Made by a program: the position numbers and the translations under genes
Part shown: piece by piece, positions 26,288 to 34,298 of the stretch
Layout of the letters: each line of letters begins with the position of its first letter
Position numbering within the stretch: the first letter of the stretch is position 1
Assembly: GCA_050015455.1 (NCBI GenBank)
Contig: JBEKBJ010000001.1
Span: 62,001 to 126,000, forward strand
Direction: 5' to 3'
Length of the DNA: 64,000 bases
Origin: JAGDMS01 sp050015455
GTDB lineage: Bacteria; Desulfobacterota; Binatia; HRBIN30
Notes under the pieces: generated by a model
The model's input: the letters and a program-made list of their open reading frames with translations, nothing else
Database searches by the model: none
Told to the model about the DNA's origin: nothing

Positions 26288-27310
26288 ATGAAGGTCATCG
26301 ACCTACGTAGCGATACCGTCACCCGCCCCACGGCGGCGATGCGCCAGGCTATGGCAAACGCCGAGGTCGGGGATGACGTGTACGGTGAGGATCCTACCGT
26401 CAATCGTTTACAGGCGGTTGCCGCGCGACGCCTCGGCAAGGCGGCGGCGATCTTCGTGCCGTCGGGCACGATGGCCAACCAGGCGGCGCTGCGGGCGCTG
26501 ACGCATCATGGCGATGTCGTGCTGGCCGGCGAGGGCGCCCATGTCCTGCGCTACGAGTCCGGCGCTGCTGCGGCCGTGTCCGGCGTGCAAATCAAGACGA
26601 TCGGAGGTGGTGGCTTATTTGACCGCGACGACGTGCGCGCCGCGCTGCATCCGGCGGATCATCACTATGCGCCGGTTACGCTGGTCGCGGTGGAGAACAC
26701 GCACAACGCCGCCGGCGGCCGCGTCTTCCCATTCGAGCAGCTGACGCATGTGACCAACGCGGCACGTGACCACTCCCTGCGATTGCACCTGGACGGCGCA
26801 CGCCTGTTTAATGCCGAGGTCGCGACGGGCATTGCGGCGGCGCGCTGGGCCGAGCCCTTCGACACCGTGTCGTTCTGCCTGTCAAAAGGGCTGGGCGCGC
26901 CGGTGGGGTCTCTGGTGTGCGCGTCGACGGAAATCATCGACCGCATCCATCGGATCAGGAAGATGCTGGGCGGCGGCATGCGGCAGGCCGGGATTCTTGC
27001 GGCTGCCGGTCTCTACGCGCTTGAGCGCCACATCGGGCGACTCGCTGAGGACCACGCCAACGCACGACGCTTCGCTGCGGGATTGGTAGAGCTTGGGTTG
27101 TCAGTTGCCCCTCAGCCAGAAACCAATATGGTCTTATTCAGCGTCGACAACGCCCCCGAGTTCCTGCAAGCAATCTACGCCCGCGACCTCTGGATCAACC
27201 CGGTCAGCGCGCGCCAATTTCGCGCCGTCACGCATCTCGACGTGTCGGCAGCTGACATCGATGAGGCGCTGGAACGAGTCCGCGACGCGCTCGCGGCGGT
27301 GCGCCACTAG
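26288..27310 (+). CDS. ltaE: Low-specificity L-threonine aldolase
   Basis: A 340-aa PLP enzyme of the beta-eliminating lyase group that cleaves threonine or allo-threonine to glycine and acetaldehyde. The N-terminal IDLRSDTVTRPTAAMRQAM and the following DVYGEDPTVNRL are family hallmarks. The PLP-binding Lys is in FCLSKGLGAPVGSLV (~residue 200), and LRLHLDGARLFNAEVATG carries the Asp that holds the pyridine nitrogen. The start at ATG 26288 follows a 190-bp gap with no other recognised feature. A PhzF-like gene follows on the same strand after 54 bp. Confidence 0.92.
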   Translation: MKVIDLRSDTVTRPTAAMRQAMANAEVGDDVYGEDPTVNRLQAVAARRLGKAAAIFVPSGTMANQAALRALTHHGDVVLAGEGAHVLRYESGAAAAVSGVQIKTIGGGGLFDRDDVRAALHPADHHYAPVTLVAVENTHNAAGGRVFPFEQLTHVTNAARDHSLRLHLDGARLFNAEVATGIAAARWAEPFDTVSFCLSKGLGAPVGSLVCASTEIIDRIHRIRKMLGGGMRQAGILAAAGLYALERHIGRLAEDHANARRFAAGLVELGLSVAPQPETNMVLFSVDNAPEFLQAIYARDLWINPVSARQFRAVTHLDVSAADIDEALERVRDALAAVRH

Positions 27311-27364
27311 CCTGGCCAGGTGGCCGCGATGAGCACCCGCGTTTAGCTGGCCGTTGAGGGAACC

Positions 27365-28162
27365 ATGAAGCTACCGCTGTACCAGGTTGATGCGTTTACA
27401 CGGCGAATGTTCGGCGGGAACCCGGCAGCCGTCGTGCTGCTGAATGAGTGGCTGCCCGACGAAACACTCCAAGCTATAGCGGCGGAGAACAACCTGGCAG
27501 AGACGGCATTCGTAACTCCGCGAACCGAGGTCTCGCTGCTCCGGTGGTTCACGCCCGGGATGGAAGTGGACTTGTGTGGCCATGCCACTCTCGCCACGGC
27601 CTACGTCCTCTTTCAACACCGCTTCCCATTGTTGAGTAGAATCACGTTCAGTACCCGCAGCGGAAACCTCGTTGTTGCCCGCGATGGCGATCTTCTCAGC
27701 ATGGATTTCCCTTCCCGACCCGGCCGGCCAGTCGAGATCACCGATCAGATCGTCTCCGCCACGGGCATGAGACCGAGAGAAGCTCTTCTGGCACGGGACC
27801 TCTTGGTTGTCTTCGAGCGCGAAGAAGAGGTTCGAGCTTTTCGCCCTGATTTCGAGCGCATCGCCTCACTTGAGGCGTTCGCGCTGATCATCTCCGCGCC
27901 GGGTGACACCGTCGACTTCGTTTCGAGATTTTTCGCTCCCCGTGCCGGGGTGCCCGAAGATCCGGTGACCGGATCGGCACACTGCACGCTCGTGCCGTAT
28001 TGGGCTGCGCGCCTCGGCAAGCATAAGCTGGTTGCCAAGCAGCTTTCAGCTCGTGGCGGTGATCTCTCGTGCGAACTCCGCGGCGATCGCGTCCTCATCA
28101 GTGGGAACGCGGTGGAGTACCTACGCGGAGAGATCGACGTTTACACAAGAGATAGAACCTAG
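27365..28162 (+). CDS. PhzF-family isomerase
   Basis: A 265-aa member of the PhzF/diaminopimelate-epimerase-fold family. N-terminal QVDAFTRRMFGGNPAAVVLL is characteristic, the catalytic Glu sits in NNLAETAFVTP (~residue 45), and the second-lobe start DLCGHATLATAYVLF is also conserved. The C-terminal half contains EDPVTGSAHCTLVPYW, the Gly-Ser-Ala substrate loop. The family includes PhzF (phenazine) and many enzymes of unknown substrate; no phenazine genes are nearby, so only the family call is made. It may be co-transcribed with ltaE. Confidence 0.88.
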   Translation: MKLPLYQVDAFTRRMFGGNPAAVVLLNEWLPDETLQAIAAENNLAETAFVTPRTEVSLLRWFTPGMEVDLCGHATLATAYVLFQHRFPLLSRITFSTRSGNLVVARDGDLLSMDFPSRPGRPVEITDQIVSATGMRPREALLARDLLVVFEREEEVRAFRPDFERIASLEAFALIISAPGDTVDFVSRFFAPRAGVPEDPVTGSAHCTLVPYWAARLGKHKLVAKQLSARGGDLSCELRGDRVLISGNAVEYLRGEIDVYTRDRT

Positions 28163-28292
28163 CAACGCTCACGACTGAATCTGTGCTGAAGCGCCTTGCA
28201 GCGCGCGGGCGGCGAAAGGCGCGGCAGTCGTGGCCTTGCCCAAAACGCTTCCTTGGTACGTTGCTCCAGCGAAGCTGCCGCCACCCGGACCT

Positions 28293-28682
28293 CTACCTGC
28301 GTAGCGAAAACGAGCCAATGGAGGGTGCGAACGTTGTCAAGGCTGTCTTGAGGCGCTCGACTTCCGCCTCGAGGGCAGCGCATGCGCCGTCGGCACCGGT
28401 CAGGTCCCCGCTGCTACCCATTAGCTCCAGCCTTTGCGCCGCTTCATAGCAGGGCTGCGCCGCTAAGCTCGCCACCGATCCCTTGATCGAATGCGCCGCC
28501 GACGATACAGCCTCGCTGTCGCCCCGGGTCACCGCGTCCTTCAGCTCGCCCAAGCGCCTGGGGTAATCCGCGAAGAACAATGATGCGATCTCCCGCAGAA
28601 GATCCACATCCCCTTCGATCTGGGTAAGCAAGCGAACACGGTCGATCGGATCGTATTTGGCAGGCGCACGTTCGTGGGCCAC
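28293..28682 (-). CDS. Hpt (histidine phosphotransfer) domain protein
   Basis: A 129-aa single-domain protein. The phospho-acceptor His is in AAHSIKGSVASLAA (~residue 66), with the Lys two residues downstream that is typical of Hpt domains. Flanking helices are FFADYPRRLGELKDAVTRG and RLELMGSSGDLTGA. It is an isolated phosphorelay intermediate with no kinase or receiver gene adjacent. The two-component genes at 39-44 kb could be its partners, but nothing ties them to it. Start ATG 28682. Confidence 0.82.
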   Translation of the reverse strand: MAHERAPAKYDPIDRVRLLTQIEGDVDLLREIASLFFADYPRRLGELKDAVTRGDSEAVSSAAHSIKGSVASLAAQPCYEAAQRLELMGSSGDLTGADGACAALEAEVERLKTALTTFAPSIGSFSLRR

Positions 28683-28984
28683 GCAATGAGCCTCCCTTCG
28701 GCTATGCGCAGGTGCTGAGCAAAGTGCATGCCGGGTGCCTTGGCTGGAAAGGGAAGCAACGGGCTCCCCCTAAGTGTTGCGGCACAGGTGTCACTCTGCT
28801 GACGAGAGGCGTAGGCGCCCTGGTGGCCAGCGTTGGGAAGGGGTTCACCCGATTTCAGTCCCACGGCGAGCATCGGAACCCCCGGCGCGAATCGGGCTGG
28901 CGTTGATGGAGAACCCCCCGGCGCGAGTTTGTCTGAGAAAGCCCGTACACGAACGACTGGGCGCACGCCACCCACCTACAGGCT
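28683..28984. other. ~300-bp gene-free stretch with a short direct repeat
   Basis: No convincing gene is seen between the Hpt gene and the excisionase pseudogene. The only structure is an imperfect direct repeat of about 17 bp, GAACCCCCGGCGCGA at 28876 and a near copy at 28911, 35 bp apart. Minus-strand open frames here are proline/arginine-rich and look like composition effects. The stretch may be debris from older insertions next to the attachment site. Confidence 0.4.
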
Positions 28985-29288
28985 AGCGGCGCTCGGGGCC
29001 GCGGTTGCCGAGGCACCGGCCGATCAGTTGGCGGCGCTGATCGGCGACCTCGAAAACCTCACGGCCGCGGCTTGGCAGCGGATGACGGCACCGGCCCCAG
29101 TGGCACAACCGGCAGCGGACAGGGCAGGGATGACGGCCGACGAACTGGCGCATGTGTTCAGCGTAGCGAAGTTCTTCTTCTATGAGTTGGCGCGCCGCAA
29201 GCGTGTTCCGTGCATCCGACTTGGCTGATATGTGCGCTTCAACCGGGCCGACATCGAGCGCGCCTTGGCCGAAGAATCCAAGACGGCT
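28985..29288 (+). pseudogene. Broken excisionase/HTH gene, relic of a related element
   Basis: The encoded segment resembles the intact HTH protein at 36363-36797: AALIGDLENL, then MTADELAHVFSVAKFFFYELARRKRVPCIRLG, then YVRFNRADIERALAEES. The two parts are separated by a single in-frame TGA (29226-29228) where the intact copy has Arg (LGRYVRF), consistent with a CGA-to-TGA change. The frame then runs straight into the left 36-bp att repeat at 29289. No start with a clear ribosome binding site is seen. It lies outside the current left end of the element, so it is most simply the tail of an older, similar element inserted at the same site. Confidence 0.72.
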
Positions 29289-29324
29289 GCGTCAGCCCTC
29301 CCCGGCGATGCCGAGCTTGTCCAT
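29289..29324 (+). other. Left attachment repeat (attL)
   Basis: 36 bp, matching 39037-39072 at 35 positions. Core: TCCCCGGCGATGCCGAGC. The single difference is C here against T in the right copy. It carries the last codons of the response regulator gene without the rest of that gene, as expected for the displaced original target end. Confidence 0.75.
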
Positions 29325-29424
29325 GACGCAGTCGACGTCATGGAGGCTCGGCATCGTTGCCACAGTTCGAAGAATCAAGGCTTTTCTGGCCGAGCTGATC
29401 ACGTGCGTTCGCTCCGGTGAGCGA

Positions 29425-29447
29425 GAGTGGTAGCAAAATGGTAGCAG
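29425..29447 (+). repeat. 23-bp copy of the integrase 3'-end sequence
   Basis: Identical over 23 bp to 38960-38982, which lies in the 3' end of the intact integrase and encodes SGSKMVA. Here the same reading frame gives SGSKMVA followed by Arg-rich residues, and the sequence upstream does not otherwise match the integrase. This is either the tail of a second, deleted integrase or an arm sequence repeated at both ends. The surrounding 29325-29568 interval has no other gene. Confidence 0.6.
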
Positions 29448-29568
29448 CCCGCAGGCGCCAGCCGCCTTGCCACGGTCTGAGGGTTGGGGTTATTGTACGG
29501 AGCGGTTATGAGTGCCAACGCTCACGGCGCGCGGCCGAGCCCGGCCGTCTCGGGCTAGGGTCTCTCCG

Positions 29569-29868
29569 ATGCTTCACGTTGGCGTGCGTCCAGATTTTCG
29601 AGCCCGCGGCGAGGTGCTCCGCGTCACCGTGACCGGCCCGATTCTGCAGGATGCCGGCTTCCGCCGCGGCGACCCTGTTGACGTCATGATAGTGCGCTCT
29701 GGTGCCCTGCTGCTCACCCTCGCCGATCCGGAGAAAGCCGCGGCCGAGGCTCGGACCATCGCCGCCCGCGGCTGGGCAACGCGCCGGCTTCGAGCGGCGT
29801 CCTTCGGCGGTCGAGCACACTGCTGGCGGAAAGACGGGGAGGTACACCGGCGGGCCGGGAAGCGGTAA
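29569..29868 (+). CDS. SymE-like small protein (AbrB-fold toxin family)
   Basis: A 99-aa protein. Residues ~12-45 resemble the SymE superfamily: LRVTVTGPILQDAGFRRGD followed by PVDVMIVRSGALLLTLAD, which matches the usual 'L-x-x-G-x-W-L-x-x-A-G-F-x-x-G' and following beta strands. The C-terminus is basic. SymE-type proteins are toxins or nucleoid-binding proteins, some controlled by antisense RNA; no antisense gene is visible here. Start ATG 29569 is chosen because the upstream in-frame start (29512) adds unrelated sequence. It is the first gene inside the element. Confidence 0.5.
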   Translation: MLHVGVRPDFRARGEVLRVTVTGPILQDAGFRRGDPVDVMIVRSGALLLTLADPEKAAAEARTIAARGWATRRLRAASFGGRAHCWRKDGEVHRRAGKR

Positions 29869-29936
29869 GGCAGCGGGAAGCAGAAGCCGGAATAGGACGG
29901 TTCCGAAAGAGATAAGAACACCCCTGACTCTGGAGC

Positions 29937-31754
29937 ATGGCTCTGCAAGGAGCACAAAACAAGTTGGCCCGCGATCTTCTGGCTATCGGCGCTGTGCTGG
30001 TCCTGGGATTGATCGCGTTGCTCGCTTACCATGTTCACCTCGAACACGGTCGATCGGGTGTGGCCGTTAGCCGACACACCAATCCGATTCTCATACCGGG
30101 TATTCAGGAACCAGAGGAGATGCGCGTGGAGCCGATTCCTGTCGAGGTGCCGACCGAGCCCGACCGTATGCTGGGCGAAGCCATGGAGCAAGTCGGTAAC
30201 AGCAAGAGCCCTGCGGCTCTGCTCCCGGCACTGGACCGCATCCTTGCGAAGTACCCGGATTATTCGGATGGTTATCTCTTGCGGCTGGTTTCACTGTGCG
30301 AGGGCAATGATCGTGCAGCCATCCTCTCGAATATCAACAGCGCGCTGAAATATATAGGCAACTCTCGGATCGGCAAGGATTCCCTAGGCTCACTGCTTTC
30401 GATGCGAGCAAAGATTGAGCACGCGAACGGCGATGATGGATCAGCGATGGAAGACTTAGACAAGGCCATCCATGCCAACCTCGGAGATCCGACACAGTTC
30501 GTAAACAGTGGGGCGGTAGCTCCGGAGAAAAGCGCTTCGGCGTGCACGTGGACTGCGCCCGACATGGACGCGCTTGTGCAGCGCTTCCCTGACGACTACC
30601 GCGCCTATCTCATGCGAGGGCTCTACTACGGCTTTTTCAAGTGGAATGAAGGCTCTCTAAGACCAGCAATTGAAAACGTTCGCAAGGCCGGGGAGATGAA
30701 TGCGGCGTCAGCCTTGCCCCATTTCTTCATGGCATACATTTATAAAAGGGACCGCTTGGGCATGTCCGACGCGCAGCGCGAAAACCTCAACCACGAGATG
30801 CTTACCGAACTGACCACGGCGTTGAGGATCGATCCGAATCTTCTGCCAGCGCTGATCGAGCGAGCGGAAGTGTACTACGAACTAAAGCAGTTCCAAGAGG
30901 CCGTTCCCGATTACGACAAGATTCTCAGCCTCGATCCGACCAACGCTGGCGCCTACAACGACCGTGCCCTCGCGGAGATGGAACTTGGCAACACCTACGA
31001 CGCGATCTCAGATTTCGGGGAGGCGATCAAGAACAAGAAGCGCGAGTTGCTAGAGTCGAGCAGCTACGAGAACCGCGCCACCGCGTATATGAAAACGCAG
31101 CAGTGGGACCTTGCCATCAGCGATCTTACAACCGCGATTTCTCTCCAGGTTCCCGCCGTCCTGATCTTGGGCAACATCAAGCAATTCCGAGCTCTCTACC
31201 CTGAGTACGCAACAGCCTCAGATGAAGCTGTCGCCCATAAACTTAATCAAACGTTCTACCCCGTTATGAAGTACGAGGACTTCTCAAAAGGGTTTCTGCA
31301 CCATGAGAAGGCTCTTTCTGTTACTTTACCAGAGCTATATCTGCAGCGGTCAGACGCTTATCTCAAGGCGGGCAGGTGGCACCACGCCGCCGTCGACTTT
31401 CGCCGCGCTACGGACGGATTTGCGAATTACGCGGACGCCTTCGCCCGCTGGCGTGGAGTCGGCTCATTCCAGAATTCGCAGGTCTACATCGATATGAAAA
31501 CCTTCGATGACACGCACAGTGATTGCGTCAAGCTCTGGATCAAGCAGGCCGACACTCCGAGCGTAACCGGTCCCTATTCGCTCCAGCAATTTGAATTGAA
31601 CTGTGAAGCGCGGCAGATCCGCTCGGTGTCCTTTGTAGATTACGGTGCTTCGGGAAATGTCGTGGGTGGCCGCGAAGGGGAAAACTGGGGGAGCGTGGTG
31701 CCCGATACATTGGGTGAAACGCTATTTAATGGCGTGTGCCGAGGTGGGGGTTAG
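29937..31754 (+). CDS. Membrane-anchored TPR protein with Adhesin_E-like C-terminus
   Basis: A 605-aa protein. One hydrophobic segment near the N-terminus (LLAIGAVLVLGLIALLAYHV, residues ~14-33) predicts a membrane anchor with the rest outside the cytoplasm. TPR repeats are clear at ~290-420 (LLPALIERAEVYYELKQF, AGAYNDRALAEMELGNTYDA, SSYENRATAYMKTQ). The last ~90 residues (YSLQQFELNCEARQIRS, then VVPDTLGETLFNGVC) resemble the surface-adhesin protein E (Adhesin_E) domain, with its conserved ending. Codon use is more AT-rich than the chromosomal neighbours, which fits transfer. It is the largest cargo gene of the element and has no function assigned. Confidence 0.65.
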   Translation: MALQGAQNKLARDLLAIGAVLVLGLIALLAYHVHLEHGRSGVAVSRHTNPILIPGIQEPEEMRVEPIPVEVPTEPDRMLGEAMEQVGNSKSPAALLPALDRILAKYPDYSDGYLLRLVSLCEGNDRAAILSNINSALKYIGNSRIGKDSLGSLLSMRAKIEHANGDDGSAMEDLDKAIHANLGDPTQFVNSGAVAPEKSASACTWTAPDMDALVQRFPDDYRAYLMRGLYYGFFKWNEGSLRPAIENVRKAGEMNAASALPHFFMAYIYKRDRLGMSDAQRENLNHEMLTELTTALRIDPNLLPALIERAEVYYELKQFQEAVPDYDKILSLDPTNAGAYNDRALAEMELGNTYDAISDFGEAIKNKKRELLESSSYENRATAYMKTQQWDLAISDLTTAISLQVPAVLILGNIKQFRALYPEYATASDEAVAHKLNQTFYPVMKYEDFSKGFLHHEKALSVTLPELYLQRSDAYLKAGRWHHAAVDFRRATDGFANYADAFARWRGVGSFQNSQVYIDMKTFDDTHSDCVKLWIKQADTPSVTGPYSLQQFELNCEARQIRSVSFVDYGASGNVVGGREGENWGSVVPDTLGETLFNGVCRGGG

Positions 31755-31929
31755 GCAGCCCTGGATTCTGACATACGAGAAACCCCGGCAGTTTCACAGC
31801 AGGAGCAACCGGAGAGGAGACCGGGCATGGCGCGACAGCGCTCACCACGAACACCCCGCCTACACGCGCCGCGAGCGCGCCGTTGGCACAAAAGCGTGCG
31901 CCGCACTGTCCATGCAAGAAGGAGGAGCT

Positions 31930-32400
31930 ATGAAAAGAATTGAAAGCGCTGCCAAGCGCCGGCGTTGGATTGAATGGCCGGATTCCGGCTCTTTTGAACT
32001 CGTCACTGCCCTTCTTTCTGCGTTGATCTTCGGCGTACCCGCCGGCGCGTGGTGGTACTACAGCCCTCCCTGGGCTCAAGCCCTTACCGTGGGGTTTTGG
32101 GCCGCCGCCGCTGCGTACATTGTCGTCGTTCCGTTTGAACACGACTTGGAAAACCTACGCGAAGGTGCGCGCGCCGAGGTCGACAACCTACGCGCCGAGC
32201 TACGCGCCGAGCTGGACGGTTACGCCGACCGGATCTACGACCTTCAGAAGACCATCGGTCCCAATCCTTTGCTACCATGTCATCCGCTGGTGCCGTTCGA
32301 CTTACAACCGGTTCCTGGGGTCGTGGACGAGCTTCGTGACTACGGTCGCCGGCTCAGCGACCTTGAGCTGACCATCGGTCGGTTGCAAGGCGGCAAGTGA
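31930..32400 (+). CDS. Small membrane protein with coiled-coil tail
   Basis: A 156-aa protein. Start ATG 31930 has an excellent AAGGAGGAG upstream; the earlier open frame lacks this. Two hydrophobic segments (LVTALLSALIFGVPAGAWW and ALTVGFWAAAAAYIVVVPF) are followed by heptad-rich helix (NLREGARAEVDNLRAEL, RAELDGYADRIYDL) likely to form a coiled coil, then a Pro-rich turn and a second short helix (DELRDYGRRLSDLELTIG). The last two helices share an RxxDLxxTIG pattern. Unknown function; it sits between the TPR gene and a soluble unknown gene, possibly in one unit. Confidence 0.55.
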   Translation: MKRIESAAKRRRWIEWPDSGSFELVTALLSALIFGVPAGAWWYYSPPWAQALTVGFWAAAAAYIVVVPFEHDLENLREGARAEVDNLRAELRAELDGYADRIYDLQKTIGPNPLLPCHPLVPFDLQPVPGVVDELRDYGRRLSDLELTIGRLQGGK

Positions 32401-32428
32401 TAGCAAGAGCACGGACAGGAGACCGGCT

Positions 32429-33151
32429 ATGTCGCAACGGCACCGCGGACCCAAGTCGAAGCGGCGCAGCGCACGAACACAGCCCCCAGACCCATATGTT
32501 TTGGACGAGGGGGGCATTCATGCGACGATCGCAACCTGTGAGGCATTCCGAGAGGCAGGGTACAGCGAAGAGGTAGAGCGCTTTGCTGCTGCGCTTCCGC
32601 AGGACACTCCGGCTGGGGGCCTGCCCGTCGACAGAATCCGAACTGGACTGGAAGCGATCGCGGTGCAGGGCTGGTTCGATGCGAAGGCGAATGAACCGCT
32701 GAAGTGGGTTGCGTCGCTCGACTGTTGGCAGCGCTACCGCGACGCCGGGGAGGACGCTGCCTTGGAGGGGCTCCCGTTCCTGTTTGAGTTGGACTGTGAG
32801 TTCTTCCTACGACAGCGGTGGATCGCGGAGCTACTGGGACGGTGGAGACAGCAGCGGCCGGCGCTTCTTCCGAAGGTGCTTCTCGGTACACCCAAACGTG
32901 GCGTTACCAGCTACGAACAGGCGCGCAAGACCGAGGAACGAGACTTGCGGATCTATGCCGAGATCGAACGGCTTCGGGATTCTGGCATGTCGATCGAGAA
33001 GGCGGTGGCCGACGTGGCAGACCGGAGCCATGAAGTTGCCGGAGAGAAACTCGCCGAGGAGACCGTCAGCAAGATCCGCAAGCGGCGCAAGCGCGGGGAG
33101 ACGCCGCTAGAGCGCCTACTCTCTCCAAAGTCAGGGTGCGGAAATCGCTGA
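32429..33151 (+). CDS. Hypothetical cargo protein (240 aa)
   Basis: Not recognised. The N-terminus is very basic, followed by GGIHATIATCEAFREAGYSEEVERF, a Trp-containing helical middle (SLDCWQRYRDAGEDAAL, WIAELLGRWRQQRPALL) and a C-terminal basic region RDLRIYAEIERLRDSGMSIE, then VSKIRKRRKRGETPLERLL, which could contact nucleic acid. There is no signal peptide or membrane segment. Start ATG 32429 follows GGAGACC. It is the last gene of the left cargo block before the replication genes and may be regulatory. Confidence 0.5.
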   Translation: MSQRHRGPKSKRRSARTQPPDPYVLDEGGIHATIATCEAFREAGYSEEVERFAAALPQDTPAGGLPVDRIRTGLEAIAVQGWFDAKANEPLKWVASLDCWQRYRDAGEDAALEGLPFLFELDCEFFLRQRWIAELLGRWRQQRPALLPKVLLGTPKRGVTSYEQARKTEERDLRIYAEIERLRDSGMSIEKAVADVADRSHEVAGEKLAEETVSKIRKRRKRGETPLERLLSPKSGCGNR

Positions 33152-33198
33152 TTTATTGGCCGTGACGACCGGCGCGGACGGGCACTATGGTACGCGCC

Positions 33199-33384
33199 AT
33201 GACATCGTACCTGACTGTAGGTGAGGCCGCCGCCGAGTTCCGGTTGTCGCGGCGGTCGTTGTGGCGGCTGATTTCCACGGGCCGGATTCGAGCGTTGCGG
33301 CCGTTGCGCCGACGGGTGCTGCTGAGGCGTGAAGACCTGCTGGCACTGGTCGAAGGCGCGGCCGCCTTGGAGAAGGCCCGATGA
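33199..33384 (+). CDS. Excisionase-type HTH protein
   Basis: A 61-aa MerR/excisionase-like winged-helix protein: YLTVGEAAAEFRLSRRSLWR (helix-turn-helix), then ISTGRIRALRPLRRRVLLRR (wing) and EDLLALVEG. This is the standard helix_turn_helix_17-type fold of excisionases and phage regulators. Start ATG 33199 is preferred over 33187. Its stop overlaps the primase-polymerase start (ATGA), so it is probably the first gene of the replication operon and may control replication or excision. Confidence 0.78.
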   Translation: MTSYLTVGEAAAEFRLSRRSLWRLISTGRIRALRPLRRRVLLRREDLLALVEGAAALEKAR

Positions 33385-34298
33385 GCGGGCGCGCCGCAAC
33401 AGCGTGGCGAGAGCCGAACATCCCGAGCGAGCTGCGGGCGCTACCGCGCTGGGTGGCCTGGCACTATGTCGAGCGCGCCGGCCACGTGACGAAGGTGCCA
33501 ATCTGTGCGCGCACCGGCGGTGCGGCGAGTGCCACCGACCCTGCGACGTGGTGTGACTACGTGGCCGTGGCGGCATACGCACGGGCACACGATTGTGGTG
33601 TCGGCTACGTGCTGGGCGACGGCATCACTGGTGTGGACCTCGACCACTGCATTACCGACACGGGTGAGCTGGAGGCGTGGGCACGGGAGATTGTCGCCGA
33701 GCTGGACTCCTACACTGAGACCTCTCCGAGCGGGCGCGGCGTGCATGTCCTTGTGCGCGGCGCGGTACCCGGCAGACGTCGGCGCACGGGCAAGATCGAG
33801 GTGTACGACCGTGACCGCTACTTCTGCGTGAGCGGCCGGCACCTGGCAGGCACACCGCAGATTATTGAGGAGCGCAGCGACGCGCTGGCCGGCCTGCATC
33901 GGCGCGTGTTTGGTGTGGAGGACGGTACGACGGCCGCACGGTCTGCGACGCTGGCAGCGACGCTCTGCTCAAGCGACAGCGAGATAATCGAACGTGCCCG
34001 GGGAGCGCGGAACGGCGAACACTTCCGGCGCTTGTGGGGTGGCGATGCGAGTGGCTACGCATCCGCAAGCGAGGCAGATCTCGCGCTGTGCTCAATGCTG
34101 GCGTGGCATACCGACGACGCGGACCAAATAGCGCGGCTGGTCGCACAGAGTGGACTCGCGCGCCAGAAATGGGAGCGGCCGGACTACAGGGAGCGCACCG
34201 TTGCGGCCGCGCTGGCGGGCGTGGGCGCACGGCGGGGGGCGAGCAGCGAGCGAACGCTACGCACCGAGGCGCTGGTTGCGCGGGAGCTGGGCCTATGA
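33381..34298 (+). CDS. NrS-1-type primase-polymerase domain protein
   Basis: A 305-aa protein whose N-terminal ~190 residues resemble the primase-polymerase group found in phage NrS-1 and similar mobile elements. Visible elements: LPRWVAWHYVERAGHVTKVP, the acidic pair in ITGVDLDHCITDTGEL, then SYTETSPSGRGVHVLVRG with the conserved Ser-x-x-His, and KIEVYDRDRYFCVSGRHL. The C-terminal part has a helical segment (ADLALCSMLAWHTDDADQIA, then RLVAQSGLARQKWERPDYRE) typical of the DUF that follows in such proteins. It probably initiates DNA synthesis on the element. Both flanking genes overlap it by 4 bp. Confidence 0.72.
   Translation: MSGRAATAWREPNIPSELRALPRWVAWHYVERAGHVTKVPICARTGGAASATDPATWCDYVAVAAYARAHDCGVGYVLGDGITGVDLDHCITDTGELEAWAREIVAELDSYTETSPSGRGVHVLVRGAVPGRRRRTGKIEVYDRDRYFCVSGRHLAGTPQIIEERSDALAGLHRRVFGVEDGTTAARSATLAATLCSSDSEIIERARGARNGEHFRRLWGGDASGYASASEADLALCSMLAWHTDDADQIARLVAQSGLARQKWERPDYRERTVAAALAGVGARRGASSERTLRTEALVARELGL

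Noticed and set aside
28159..28383. A 74-codon minus-strand frame next to the Hpt gene
   Set aside because: It overlaps the Hpt 3' end, is Arg/Pro-rich and has no supporting start signal.
28541..28975. A 144-codon minus-strand frame crossing the Hpt gene start
   Set aside because: It overlaps the convincing Hpt frame and the gene-free stretch; the product is low in information and has no good ribosome binding site.
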